DNA of 5,952 bases from an uncultured Collinsella sp. (lineage in GTDB: Bacteria; Actinomycetota; Coriobacteriia; Coriobacteriales; Coriobacteriaceae): contig USNX01000089.1 in the NCBI GenBank assembly GCA_900556205.1, forward strand, positions 1 to 5,952, given 5' to 3'. A model generated the notes under the pieces. The model searched no databases. It worked only from the letters and a program-made list of their open reading frames with translations, and was not told the DNA's origin. The translations under genes and the position numbers were made by a program. Positions within the stretch are counted from its first letter, which is position 1; each line of letters begins with the position of its first letter. Below are positions 1 to 5,952 of this stretch, piece after piece.

Positions 1-266
1 TAGCCGCACTCCGGGCATCGCATCCGCGGGAACCCTATCTCGAGCCTCGTCGGGATGCCCAGGTGTGGCGTCGACACAACGCCGACGGTCCTCGCGCCGT
101 GGCTGTGCAGCGTCCCGCCGCACTCGGGACACGATGCGGGGACCGGCCCGCGGTATCTCAGGTCGAACTGCTGGAGCCTCCTACCGCAATCGACCTTGGT
201 CGCGCTGCCGATGAGCTCGCAGTCCCGGACACCGAGCAGCTCCTCGACGTAGCCTTCCACGCCCAT
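1..266 (-). CDS. ISL3-family transposase-like protein, N-terminal zinc-finger part (3' end outside window)
   Basis: I read 88 codons from the ATG at 264-266 to the left edge; the last two bases (TA) begin either Tyr or a stop. The N-terminus contains LLGVRDCELIG, then a two-part Cys cluster: CPECGG (C46, C49) followed by HSHG (H54, H56), then a spacer with TPHLGIPTRLEI, then RMRCPECG (C84, C87). This order (leading LLG strand, CPxCG, a basic/His stretch, 'P-x-x-G-x-P' segment, R-x-R-C-P-x-C) is what I know from the zinc-binding N-terminal domain of ISL3 (IS204/IS1001/IS1096/IS1165) transposases, which helps bind the element's ends. The catalytic DDE domain would lie beyond the window. The start directly follows the hsdR TAG, in the same frame, with an AGGGG ribosome-binding site 7 nt upstream. 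Alternatives are a truncated or domesticated ISL3 remnant, or another small zinc-ribbon protein. No inverted repeat or target duplication was recognised. Confidence 0.75.
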   Translation of the reverse strand, partial: MGVEGYVEELLGVRDCELIGSATKVDCGRRLQQFDLRYRGPVPASCPECGGTLHSHGARTVGVVSTPHLGIPTRLEIGFPRMRCPECG

Positions 267-3200
267 CTACTTTCCCCTCGAGAGGTAGGAGGCGAGCTCG
301 GCGATGTCGTAGCGCTTCCCCTGCGAGATGAGGTCGTACACCTGGTCGGCCAGGGGCTCGATCGCCTGCGGGTCGTCGAGCGCCTGCTCGGCGAGGTCAC
401 CCAGCTCGTTGCTCATCATCGACATGAGGGCCCTGATGACGATGTTGCGCAGCCGCCCGTCCGCGAGGACGGCCTCCTTCGTGTTGCTCGTGTTCGTGAT
501 CTGGGTGTTGGTCACGGGGTCGGCCGCCACGGCGTCGGAGACCGCGTTGACGGCGCGGGCCTTCACGAGAGGGTCGCCCTCGTCGCCCCACGTGCGGTTC
601 AGTCTCTCAACGATCCTCGCCATGGTGTCGCGCCTGGGCGCTGCGCCGGAGCCGCCCGCGCCCATCGGCATGAGCTCTCCGCCCTCGACCCCCTCGGGGA
701 GCCTCTGGGCCGATATGCGGAAATCCCTGAGCACGAGGCCGCGCACGTCGACGTCGTCGAGCGAGGTGCCCGCGATCTTGTGGCCGAGCAGCTTGGCGAA
801 GCTGTAGAAGACCTCGAGGTCGGGGTCGCCGTAGTCGAGCGCCTGGGACAGGAACGTGTAGGCGGAGCAGTACTTGGAGAGCTTCTTTCTGAAGGTCATC
901 AGCTCCGCGACGCGTCCCGCCGCCTCGTCCGCGCTCCTCTTGGCCCTCTCCGCCTCCTCGGCCTCCCCGGCCGCCTCTGCCTTGTTGGCGCACTCCAGCC
1001 AGGTCTCGTAGGAGTCCCTGGCCGCCGCGAACCTCTCGCGGAAGATCTCGGCGGGTCCGGAGACGGCGGAGTAGAGGGCGGCCCTGTAGGCGTCGCTATC
1101 GCCGCCCGCAGCGAGGCCCTTGGACCTGTAGAGCGCCTCCTTGAACTCCTCGACGTCGCGCGTCGCGTACACGTCGGCCGCGTCGAGCGCATCCTTCAGG
1201 TCGTAGACGACGTCCGGGTCCTGGGCCGTGCTCATCTTCGCGCCCTTGTCGTAGGTCTTGAAGGCCGCGAGCACGGTCTCAGGGTCGTTCACGAAGTCGA
1301 CGACGAAGACCCTGTCCTTGCCGGAGCAGGTCCTGTTGACGCGCGAGTAGGTCTGCACGATCTCGATTGCGTTGCCGAGCGGCTTGTCGACGTAAAGGGC
1401 GACGAGCTTCTTCTGGTCGAACCCGGTCTGGAACTTGTTGGCCACGATTAGCAGCCTGCTCTCGGGGCGGTCGAACGCCCTCTCGACCGGACCCTGCCCG
1501 GTCGGATTCATGTTGGCCTCGGTGTACTCGTAGTCGCGCTCGATGAAGGCGAACGGGTTGTCCTTGAGGTACTCGTCCTCGGGCAGGACGCACTTGTCGC
1601 CCAGCACCTTCTGGGAGAAGGCGACGAGAGGCTCGCCGGGCACCTTGAAGCGCAGCTTCGGCTCGACCTTCGTCGGGTCGAGGTCGGGCCGCGACTTCAG
1701 GTACGCCTCGATCGCGTACTTGTAGCGCACCACCTCGGGGCGCCCGGAGGTGACGATCATAGCCTTGGCCTCGCCGTTCAGAAGCGGCGCCACGTTGTCG
1801 ACGAAGTGGTCGATGATCCACTCGGCCTTCTCCATGACGTTCGTCGGGTGGAGCGAGCGCCATTTGGCGATCTTCCTTTTTGCCCTGCGTTCGTCGACGA
1901 GCTTGCCATCGGCATCCTCCGACTCGTCCTCGATCCTCGATAGCGTCCTCAGGGGCACGTAACCCGTAAGTGGGTCGATGATGTAGCCCTCCTCGATCGC
2001 CTGCCGCATCGGGTAGAGGTGGAAGCTGCCCATGACCGGATTGCCGTCCTCGTCCTCCTCGCCCGTCGGCGTGCCGAAGAGGGTCTTGGTCTCGGCCTTG
2101 GGAGTCGCGGTGAACGCGAGGAAGGAGACGTTCGGCGGCATGAGGTTGCTCGCTTGCATCTGGGCGAAATAGGTGTCCATGACCGACCCGTCGTCGCCCG
2201 AGTCCTCATCGAAGTCGAGCATCCTCTCGAACTTCAACTTGTCCGCCGCCGCGTTGAAGGCGGTCTTGAGGGACGCCGCCGAGCTGCCCTCCTGGGAGCT
2301 GTGCGCCTCGTCGACGATCACCGCGAAGCCGGCGCCGTCGAGCTCGGGCAGCACCGCGATGTCCGGCCAGGCGTAGAGGAACGTCTGGATGGTGACCACG
2401 ACGATCTCCCTCTTCTGGCGCAGGGCCTCGACGAGCTGGGAGCTCTTTGAGCCGTCCGAGACGGCGTTGCCCCTCTCGTCGCGGCCGATCATGACGACCT
2501 GTCCTGTCACCTTGGAGAGCTGGGAGATGGTCTTCTTTATGTTCTGGTCGAGCGACAGCCTGTCGGTGACCACCACGACGCTCGAGAACATCTTCTCGCC
2601 GTCCGCGCGGCGGAGCCTCGCGAGGTCGTGCGCAGCCCAGGAGATGGTCTCGGTCTTGCCGGAGCCGGCCGAGTGCTCGATGAGGTAGCGTCGACCCGGC
2701 CCGTGCTCCCGAGCATCGGCCAAGACCTTTCTCTCGGCGTCGAACTGGTGATAGCGGGGGAATATCTGCGTCGCCTGTCTGCGCCACCGGCCGCTCGCGT
2801 CCTGCCTGTCCTCGACCTCCTCGAAGACGAACCTGTCGAAGATGGACAGCCAGTTGTCGCGCTGGAGGATGGTGTCCCAGAGGTAGTGGGTCCTGTACTC
2901 GCCCTCCGGCGCGTCCGGGTTGCCCGCCCCGCCGTCGCGTCCCAGGTTGAACGGGAGGAAGCGGGGCTTCGCCGACTTGCTCGGGAAGGGGCCGAGGTTC
3001 GTGCACATCCAGACCTCGTCCTCGGAGACGGCGAAGTGGACGACCGCCCCGCGCTTGTACATGAGCAGCGGGTTCTTCCTGCCGCCGTCGGGCTCCACCG
3101 CCTTTCGCTCCTCGGCGTACTCGTCGATCGCGTCCCGCACGGTCTGTGTGAGCTCGGTCTTGACCTCGCCCGTGGCGACGGGGATGCCGTTGACGAAGAG

Positions 3201-3692
3201 CGCGAAGTCGAGCGACTTGCTCCCGGTGGTCTGGTAGTGGACCTGGTGCATGAAGCGTAGGATGTTCGCGTCGTAACGCTCCCTCGCTCCGGGGACGCGC
3301 TCGTCGTCGGAGTAGCCCGCCATGCACTCGATGGTCTGGTACCCCGCCATCTGGAAGCCCTTGCGCAGCGTGAGGACGGTTCCGTTCCTCTCGAGGCTCT
3401 TCACCAGGGCGCGCCTCAGCTGGTCGGCCCAGCGGGCACCCTTCTCGTGGCGCATCTTGTCGAGCTTCTCCGGCGCGGTGGCCTCGAGCCAGGCAACGAA
3501 GTCGTCGAACACGAGTGCGTCGTTCGGGTCGAACCCCGTATCGTCAGGTGAGAGGGCCCAGCCCACGCCGCCGAGGGCAGCGACCTTTCGGGAGATGTAG
3601 CGCTCGAAGGCATCCTCCTGGTGAATCTTGCGGCGGCCGCTGTACTCGACGTCGCGGCGCTCATATGCACTGTCTATGTCGACTCTTGTCAT
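267..3692 (-). CDS. hsdR: Type I restriction enzyme R subunit (HsdR), endonuclease and DNA translocase
   Basis: This is the motor and nuclease subunit of a type I restriction complex: it joins HsdM/HsdS on unmethylated DNA, pumps DNA using ATP and cuts at a distance. The 1141 residues hold all expected motifs. The N-terminal PD-(D/E)xK nuclease shows D162 in SLDFALFVNG and E176/K178 in GEVKTE, followed by AIDEY (188-192). Superfamily 2 helicase motifs follow: Walker A HSAGSGKT (340-347), motif Ia VVVTDRLSLDQN (373-384), DEAH (461-464), motif III FTATP (527-531), IV AMIVTSGRPEVV (644-655), V ANKFQTGFD (751-759) and VI QTYSRVNR (780-787). An acidic loop (about 492-506) separates DEAH and motif III. 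The C-terminal part has a charged Ala/Glu-rich helix (about 900-932), likely the region contacting the methyltransferase. Length is usual for the larger HsdR proteins and there is no frameshift. ATG at 3690-3692 is chosen because GGAGG lies 7 nt upstream and the gap to hsdS is only 2 nt. Expression is probably coupled to hsdS. Confidence 0.97.
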   Translation of the reverse strand: MTRVDIDSAYERRDVEYSGRRKIHQEDAFERYISRKVAALGGVGWALSPDDTGFDPNDALVFDDFVAWLEATAPEKLDKMRHEKGARWADQLRRALVKSLERNGTVLTLRKGFQMAGYQTIECMAGYSDDERVPGARERYDANILRFMHQVHYQTTGSKSLDFALFVNGIPVATGEVKTELTQTVRDAIDEYAEERKAVEPDGGRKNPLLMYKRGAVVHFAVSEDEVWMCTNLGPFPSKSAKPRFLPFNLGRDGGAGNPDAPEGEYRTHYLWDTILQRDNWLSIFDRFVFEEVEDRQDASGRWRRQATQIFPRYHQFDAERKVLADAREHGPGRRYLIEHSAGSGKTETISWAAHDLARLRRADGEKMFSSVVVVTDRLSLDQNIKKTISQLSKVTGQVVMIGRDERGNAVSDGSKSSQLVEALRQKREIVVVTIQTFLYAWPDIAVLPELDGAGFAVIVDEAHSSQEGSSAASLKTAFNAAADKLKFERMLDFDEDSGDDGSVMDTYFAQMQASNLMPPNVSFLAFTATPKAETKTLFGTPTGEEDEDGNPVMGSFHLYPMRQAIEEGYIIDPLTGYVPLRTLSRIEDESEDADGKLVDERRAKRKIAKWRSLHPTNVMEKAEWIIDHFVDNVAPLLNGEAKAMIVTSGRPEVVRYKYAIEAYLKSRPDLDPTKVEPKLRFKVPGEPLVAFSQKVLGDKCVLPEDEYLKDNPFAFIERDYEYTEANMNPTGQGPVERAFDRPESRLLIVANKFQTGFDQKKLVALYVDKPLGNAIEIVQTYSRVNRTCSGKDRVFVVDFVNDPETVLAAFKTYDKGAKMSTAQDPDVVYDLKDALDAADVYATRDVEEFKEALYRSKGLAAGGDSDAYRAALYSAVSGPAEIFRERFAAARDSYETWLECANKAEAAGEAEEAERAKRSADEAAGRVAELMTFRKKLSKYCSAYTFLSQALDYGDPDLEVFYSFAKLLGHKIAGTSLDDVDVRGLVLRDFRISAQRLPEGVEGGELMPMGAGGSGAAPRRDTMARIVERLNRTWGDEGDPLVKARAVNAVSDAVAADPVTNTQITNTSNTKEAVLADGRLRNIVIRALMSMMSNELGDLAEQALDDPQAIEPLADQVYDLISQGKRYDIAELASYLSRGK
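274..278 (-). promoter_or_regulatory. Ribosome-binding site for the transposase-like gene
   Basis: AGGGG on the minus strand, 7 nt upstream of the ATG at 266 and inside the last codons of hsdR (Ser-Arg-Gly-Lys-stop). It supports initiation at 266 rather than at the GTG two codons further in. The motif lies in a small imperfect palindrome around CTCGAG, which may be chance in GC-rich DNA. Confidence 0.55.
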
Positions 3693-3694
3693 GG

Positions 3695-5044
3695 CTATGC
3701 CTCCGTGCAGTCGATCTTGCCGGTGACGGCGTGGTGGATGACGGACTTGCGGTACTCTCCAAGCCTCTCGATAAGCTGCTCCTGACGCGAGACCGCCTCG
3801 TCGATAGCGGCGCAGCGCTTGTCGAGGTAGGACGCGATTTTCACTTGTTCTAAGTAGCTCGGAACAATGAGCGAGGTTTGTTGAAGCGCTCTTTGCGTAA
3901 TGCTGAAGAGCTTGACATCGACAAATTGTCTAATCAATTGACTTCTCCAGGCATCGGTTAAAAATTGATATGCGAAGTACTTCCCACATACATTTGTTGT
4001 AGGGGTAGCAATGATTGTGTGGTAGCCGCCATACACGGCCCGACCCTCATCGACATATGCCACGTTGCCACAGCCCTCGATGTCTTCTGAGGTGTCTGCA
4101 AAAATGAAAGAGCCGGCAGCCGCTAGTGAGGATGGATGGGAGGTAATCATCTCGATTGGAACGTAGCGAATCAAATCGCTGCAAATCGATGTACCGGAAT
4201 TCCATTTGGAATGGATTTGTCCATAACTGATGACGGGCTCGCCCGTCTCCACTAGATCCGCTTTGGTTATCGACAGGCCCTTTGATAATCGATAGAAACT
4301 CTTTAAACGCGATAAATTCCAACCTTCCGGCATCTCGTTAATCCACTCGACCCCGCTGGCCTTCATTTCAACGTTCGGGTCTAGGCCCTTGGTCACGGTA
4401 TGTGCGATGAGAGCCCTCTTGTACTCCTTGAGCTTCCCGATGACCTCGCGACGCTTGGCGACATCCTCGTCGATGGCGGCACAGCGCTCGTCGAGATAGG
4501 AGATGATACGCCGTTGGACATCATATGGCGGGACAGTGACGTAAGTCTCGTGTAGGTTGCCTTGGTTAACGTGAAATACTTTCACATCGACCAAGTCGCG
4601 TCGAATCTGCCAGCGCCACATGTCGGTAGAGAAAAGATATGCAAGATACTTATTCTCAACTCCGTCAACCGGAGAGAGGAGCAGAGTATCGCCGCCGGGA
4701 TTAACCGGCTGCTCAGAATCGTTGTATATGCAATCTCCGCACCCGGCAAGGTCCTCTGATGTACAGGCAAAGATAAAGGAACCCTTCTCGGAATATTTCA
4801 CGCCCTTTGGAACCATGCCTGTGGGGACATGCTTTATAAGCTCTGCGTGGATACCGAATCTATTGTTTAACTTTGAATGCACTTGGGCGTAGTTGACGAC
4901 GGGAGCTCCTTCGTCAACTAGATCAGCCCTAGTGACGGTCATTCCTTTGCTGCTCATAAAAAGCCTTGGCAACGGTACCATGCGCCAGCTGTCCGGCACC
5001 TCGCCAAACCACTCGTTGTTGTCAATTTCGGCCTTCGTTCTCAT
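3695..5044 (-). CDS. hsdS: Type I restriction-modification specificity subunit (HsdS) with two homologous recognition domains
   Basis: HsdS sets the DNA target for both methylation and restriction and is the scaffold for HsdM and HsdR. The 449 residues show the classic two-fold layout: TRD1 (about 11-180), central conserved helix 1 (about 181-225), TRD2 (about 233-402), conserved helix 2 (about 403-446). The helices begin with matching ISYLDERCAAIDED (181-194) and ASYLDKRCAAIDEA (404-417); in known HsdS structures these form the coiled-coil ruler that spaces the half-sites. The TRDs match each other along their whole length: EWFGEVPDSW vs EWINEMPEGW, KGMTVTRADLV vs KGLSITKADLV, NYAQVHSK vs SYGQIHSK, GSFIFACTSED vs GSFIFADTSED, DLVDVKVF vs QFVDVKLF. 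The gene starts inside the hsdM stop (ATGA overlap) with AAGGGG 8 nt upstream and ends 2 nt before hsdR. TRD-coding DNA is visibly AT-richer than the rest of the operon. The exact target sequence cannot be read from the protein. Confidence 0.97.
   Translation of the reverse strand: MRTKAEIDNNEWFGEVPDSWRMVPLPRLFMSSKGMTVTRADLVDEGAPVVNYAQVHSKLNNRFGIHAELIKHVPTGMVPKGVKYSEKGSFIFACTSEDLAGCGDCIYNDSEQPVNPGGDTLLLSPVDGVENKYLAYLFSTDMWRWQIRRDLVDVKVFHVNQGNLHETYVTVPPYDVQRRIISYLDERCAAIDEDVAKRREVIGKLKEYKRALIAHTVTKGLDPNVEMKASGVEWINEMPEGWNLSRLKSFYRLSKGLSITKADLVETGEPVISYGQIHSKWNSGTSICSDLIRYVPIEMITSHPSSLAAAGSFIFADTSEDIEGCGNVAYVDEGRAVYGGYHTIIATPTTNVCGKYFAYQFLTDAWRSQLIRQFVDVKLFSITQRALQQTSLIVPSYLEQVKIASYLDKRCAAIDEAVSRQEQLIERLGEYRKSVIHHAVTGKIDCTEA
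3700..3704 (-). promoter_or_regulatory. Ribosome-binding site for hsdR
   Basis: A consensus GGAGG on the minus strand, 7 nt upstream of the hsdR ATG and lying within the final codons of hsdS. It fixes the hsdR start at 3692 and indicates that R-subunit translation follows that of hsdS. Confidence 0.8.
3796..3831. repeat. 36-bp direct repeat in hsdS, copy in conserved region 2
   Basis: This stretch matches 4465-4500 at 32 of 36 positions by my hand alignment. It encodes the start of the second conserved helix of HsdS (the YLDKRCAAIDE segment). The copies are 669 bp (223 codons) apart and in the same orientation, so they bracket TRD2. The similarity partly follows from the conserved protein sequence, but synonymous positions are also mostly identical, which suggests a fairly recent duplication or gene conversion. 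Confidence 0.8.
4465..4500. repeat. 36-bp direct repeat in hsdS, copy in conserved region 1
   Basis: Partner of the copy at 3796-3831, with 4 mismatches in 36 bp. It encodes the start of the first conserved helix of HsdS (the YLDERCAAIDE segment), at the boundary between TRD1 and the helix. Direct repeats at this location are known in the HsdS family as places where recombination can exchange or delete recognition domains. Confidence 0.8.
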
Positions 5045-5952
5045 GCCAGGAACCCCTTCATGAGCGAGCCGAGACCGTCCTCGAGTTCGAGGATTTCCTT
5101 CGCGATGACCTCGGGATCCCGGGGTTTCTCGTATTTGTAGAAGTACCTGTTGAACGAGATCGACGTGCCGACCACGCCCAGCCCACCGTCGCCGAGCGGG
5201 TTGGAGGTGAGACTGGTCTTGGCATCGAACTTAGGCTCGTCCTTTACTGACCGATCCACCACGGCGTCGGGCGCATAAGGCAACACCTCAGTCGCCATGT
5301 AGTCGTCGACATCCATGCCGATTGGCACGTTCTCCGTGTCTTTAAGCTCGGGGTCGAACACCGGGTTGCCCTTCGCATCAATTGCGGGGGTCGCGGACGG
5401 GTCTCGACGTCCGAAGACCTTGACGAGAGCGTTGGCGAGGGCGGCCTTCTGTGGCTTGGGCTTCTCGATCGCTTTGTGAAGCTTCTCGGTCGCAGCCAGG
5501 ACCTCGCTGTACGTGAGCGAGGCGCCCTCGTTCTTCTCAACCCAGGAGCGTATGGCGCCGCGGCTCGCGGTCGACAGCTTCTCCATGGGCTTGTTGAGGG
5601 TAAAGAGAGCATCCAACCCATCGGCCGAGGGCTCAACGAGGATACGCAGCGGACGCTGAGTGGTCACCTTGCGGTACATGAAGTCCTCGATCGGGACGAC
5701 GACCGATTTGCCATGATCGTGCCCGTCGACGTAGGTGCGCACGACCCACGCGGCCTGGTCCTCGCCGACCTCGTAGCGCTTGTTCCCCTGGCTCTTGCGC
5801 AGGGCGGTCTTCTCCTCCGAGGCGTCGATGAGCTGCACGTACCCCTTGCGGTTCTCCGGCTTGTGGTTGTTGAGCACCCAGATGTAGGTTGCGATGCCCG
5901 TGCGGTAGAAGATCTCGGTCGGCAGCTTCACGATGCAGTCGACGAGGTCCTC
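5041..5952 (-). CDS. hsdM: Type I restriction-modification methyltransferase subunit (HsdM), C-terminal 303 codons
   Basis: HsdM transfers a methyl group from S-adenosylmethionine to adenine N6 in the site chosen by HsdS. The open frame runs off the right edge. The first visible residues, EDLVDCIVKLPTEIFYRTG, continue into IATYIWVLNN and RKGYVQLIDAS (fragment residues about 36-45), the hallmark end of the type I/N6-adenine methylase core. GTG at 5929-5931 encodes an internal Val of this motif, so it is not the start. Further on come GRRDPSATPAIDAKGNPVFD (181-200), LKDTENVPIGMDVDDYMATE (203-222), LPYAPDAVVDRS (224-235) and SISFNRYFYKYEKPRDPEVI (264-283), typical of the HsdM C-terminal region that contacts HsdS. 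About 20 extra residues (roughly 237-262) sit before the FNRYFY block compared with the short form I know. The S-adenosylmethionine-binding and NPPF-type catalytic motifs should lie upstream of the window, so activity cannot be judged here. The stop overlaps the hsdS start by 4 nt. Confidence 0.97.
   Translation of the reverse strand, partial: EDLVDCIVKLPTEIFYRTGIATYIWVLNNHKPENRKGYVQLIDASEEKTALRKSQGNKRYEVGEDQAAWVVRTYVDGHDHGKSVVVPIEDFMYRKVTTQRPLRILVEPSADGLDALFTLNKPMEKLSTASRGAIRSWVEKNEGASLTYSEVLAATEKLHKAIEKPKPQKAALANALVKVFGRRDPSATPAIDAKGNPVFDPELKDTENVPIGMDVDDYMATEVLPYAPDAVVDRSVKDEPKFDAKTSLTSNPLGDGGLGVVGTSISFNRYFYKYEKPRDPEVIAKEILELEDGLGSLMKGFLA
5053..5058 (-). promoter_or_regulatory. Ribosome-binding site for hsdS
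   Basis: AAGGGG on the minus strand, 8 nt upstream of the hsdS ATG and inside the last codons of hsdM. Together with the ATGA stop/start overlap it supports the chosen hsdS start and translational coupling to hsdM. Confidence 0.7.

Noticed and set aside
274..285. Imperfect palindrome around CTCGAG at the hsdR 3' end as a terminator or IS end
   Set aside because: It has only a short broken stem, no loop and no T-run, and lies within coding sequence. It is too short to call either.
63..1451. A 462-codon plus-strand open frame opposite hsdR
   Set aside because: It is antisense to a motif-complete hsdR in GC-rich DNA, where long shadow frames are expected. Its translation is Val/Gly/Arg/Leu-rich with no recognisable domain, and no ribosome-binding site stands out.
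2628..3260. A 210-codon plus-strand frame
   Set aside because: It is antisense to the HsdR nuclease and Walker A region, low-complexity, and has no supporting context.
2206..3327. A 373-codon minus-strand frame overlapping hsdR
   Set aside because: It is the +1/-1 shadow of hsdR with an extreme Arg/Gly/Pro/Ala bias and no motif. The hsdR frame here carries the nuclease and Walker motifs.
3841..4960. AT-rich stretches within hsdS as possible internal promoters or an insertion
   Set aside because: No convincing paired -35/-10 elements were seen, and the reading frame is continuous and homologous throughout. TRD import explains the composition better.
5929..5931. GTG as a possible start of a short methyltransferase gene
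   Set aside because: The codon lies inside the conserved IVKLPT segment and the frame stays open to the window edge, so it is an internal Val of a truncated-by-window HsdM.
267..5952. A novel defence system such as BREX, DISARM or a Dnd-type cluster
   Set aside because: The three genes match the classic type I restriction-modification subunits with the normal order and motifs. No additional defence gene is visible in the window.

Overview
The window carries the leftward-transcribed (minus-strand) part of a type I restriction-modification operon in the order hsdM - hsdS - hsdR. The hsdR stop codon is followed without any gap by the start of what looks like an ISL3-family transposase. From right to left: the C-terminal 303 codons of the methyltransferase subunit HsdM (5041-5952, 5' end outside the window), the complete specificity subunit HsdS (3695-5044, 449 aa), the complete restriction/translocase subunit HsdR (267-3692, 1141 aa), and the first 88 codons of a zinc-finger protein resembling the ISL3 transposase N-terminus (1-266, 3' end outside).

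Packing is very tight. hsdM and hsdS overlap by 4 nt (ATGA), hsdS and hsdR are 2 nt apart, and hsdR and the transposase-like gene are 0 nt apart and in the same frame. Each downstream start has a purine-rich ribosome-binding site inside the preceding gene. This points to one polycistronic message with coupled translation. Its promoter would lie beyond the right edge. No intergenic stretch over 2 nt exists, and I see no terminator, tRNA, rRNA or CRISPR array.

In the working complex HsdM and HsdS form the DNA methyltransferase, with HsdS reading a bipartite site through two target-recognition domains. Adding HsdR gives the translocating endonuclease that cuts DNA lacking the methyl marks. All motifs expected in the visible portions of HsdM, HsdS and HsdR are present, so the system looks potentially active, subject to the unseen N-terminal half of HsdM.

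Base composition is GC-rich with strong third-position G/C, except for two AT-richer islands at the two target-recognition domains of hsdS. This, with the protein style, suggests a high-GC bacterium, most likely an actinobacterium (a Coriobacteriia-type host is my tentative guess). That is inference only.

This is mainly a known kind of system. The points worth a second look are that the two HsdS recognition domains are clearly homologous to each other (predicting a near-symmetric target site), that a 36-bp near-identical direct repeat flanks one recognition domain, and that the transposase-like gene abuts hsdR with no room for an insertion-sequence end.
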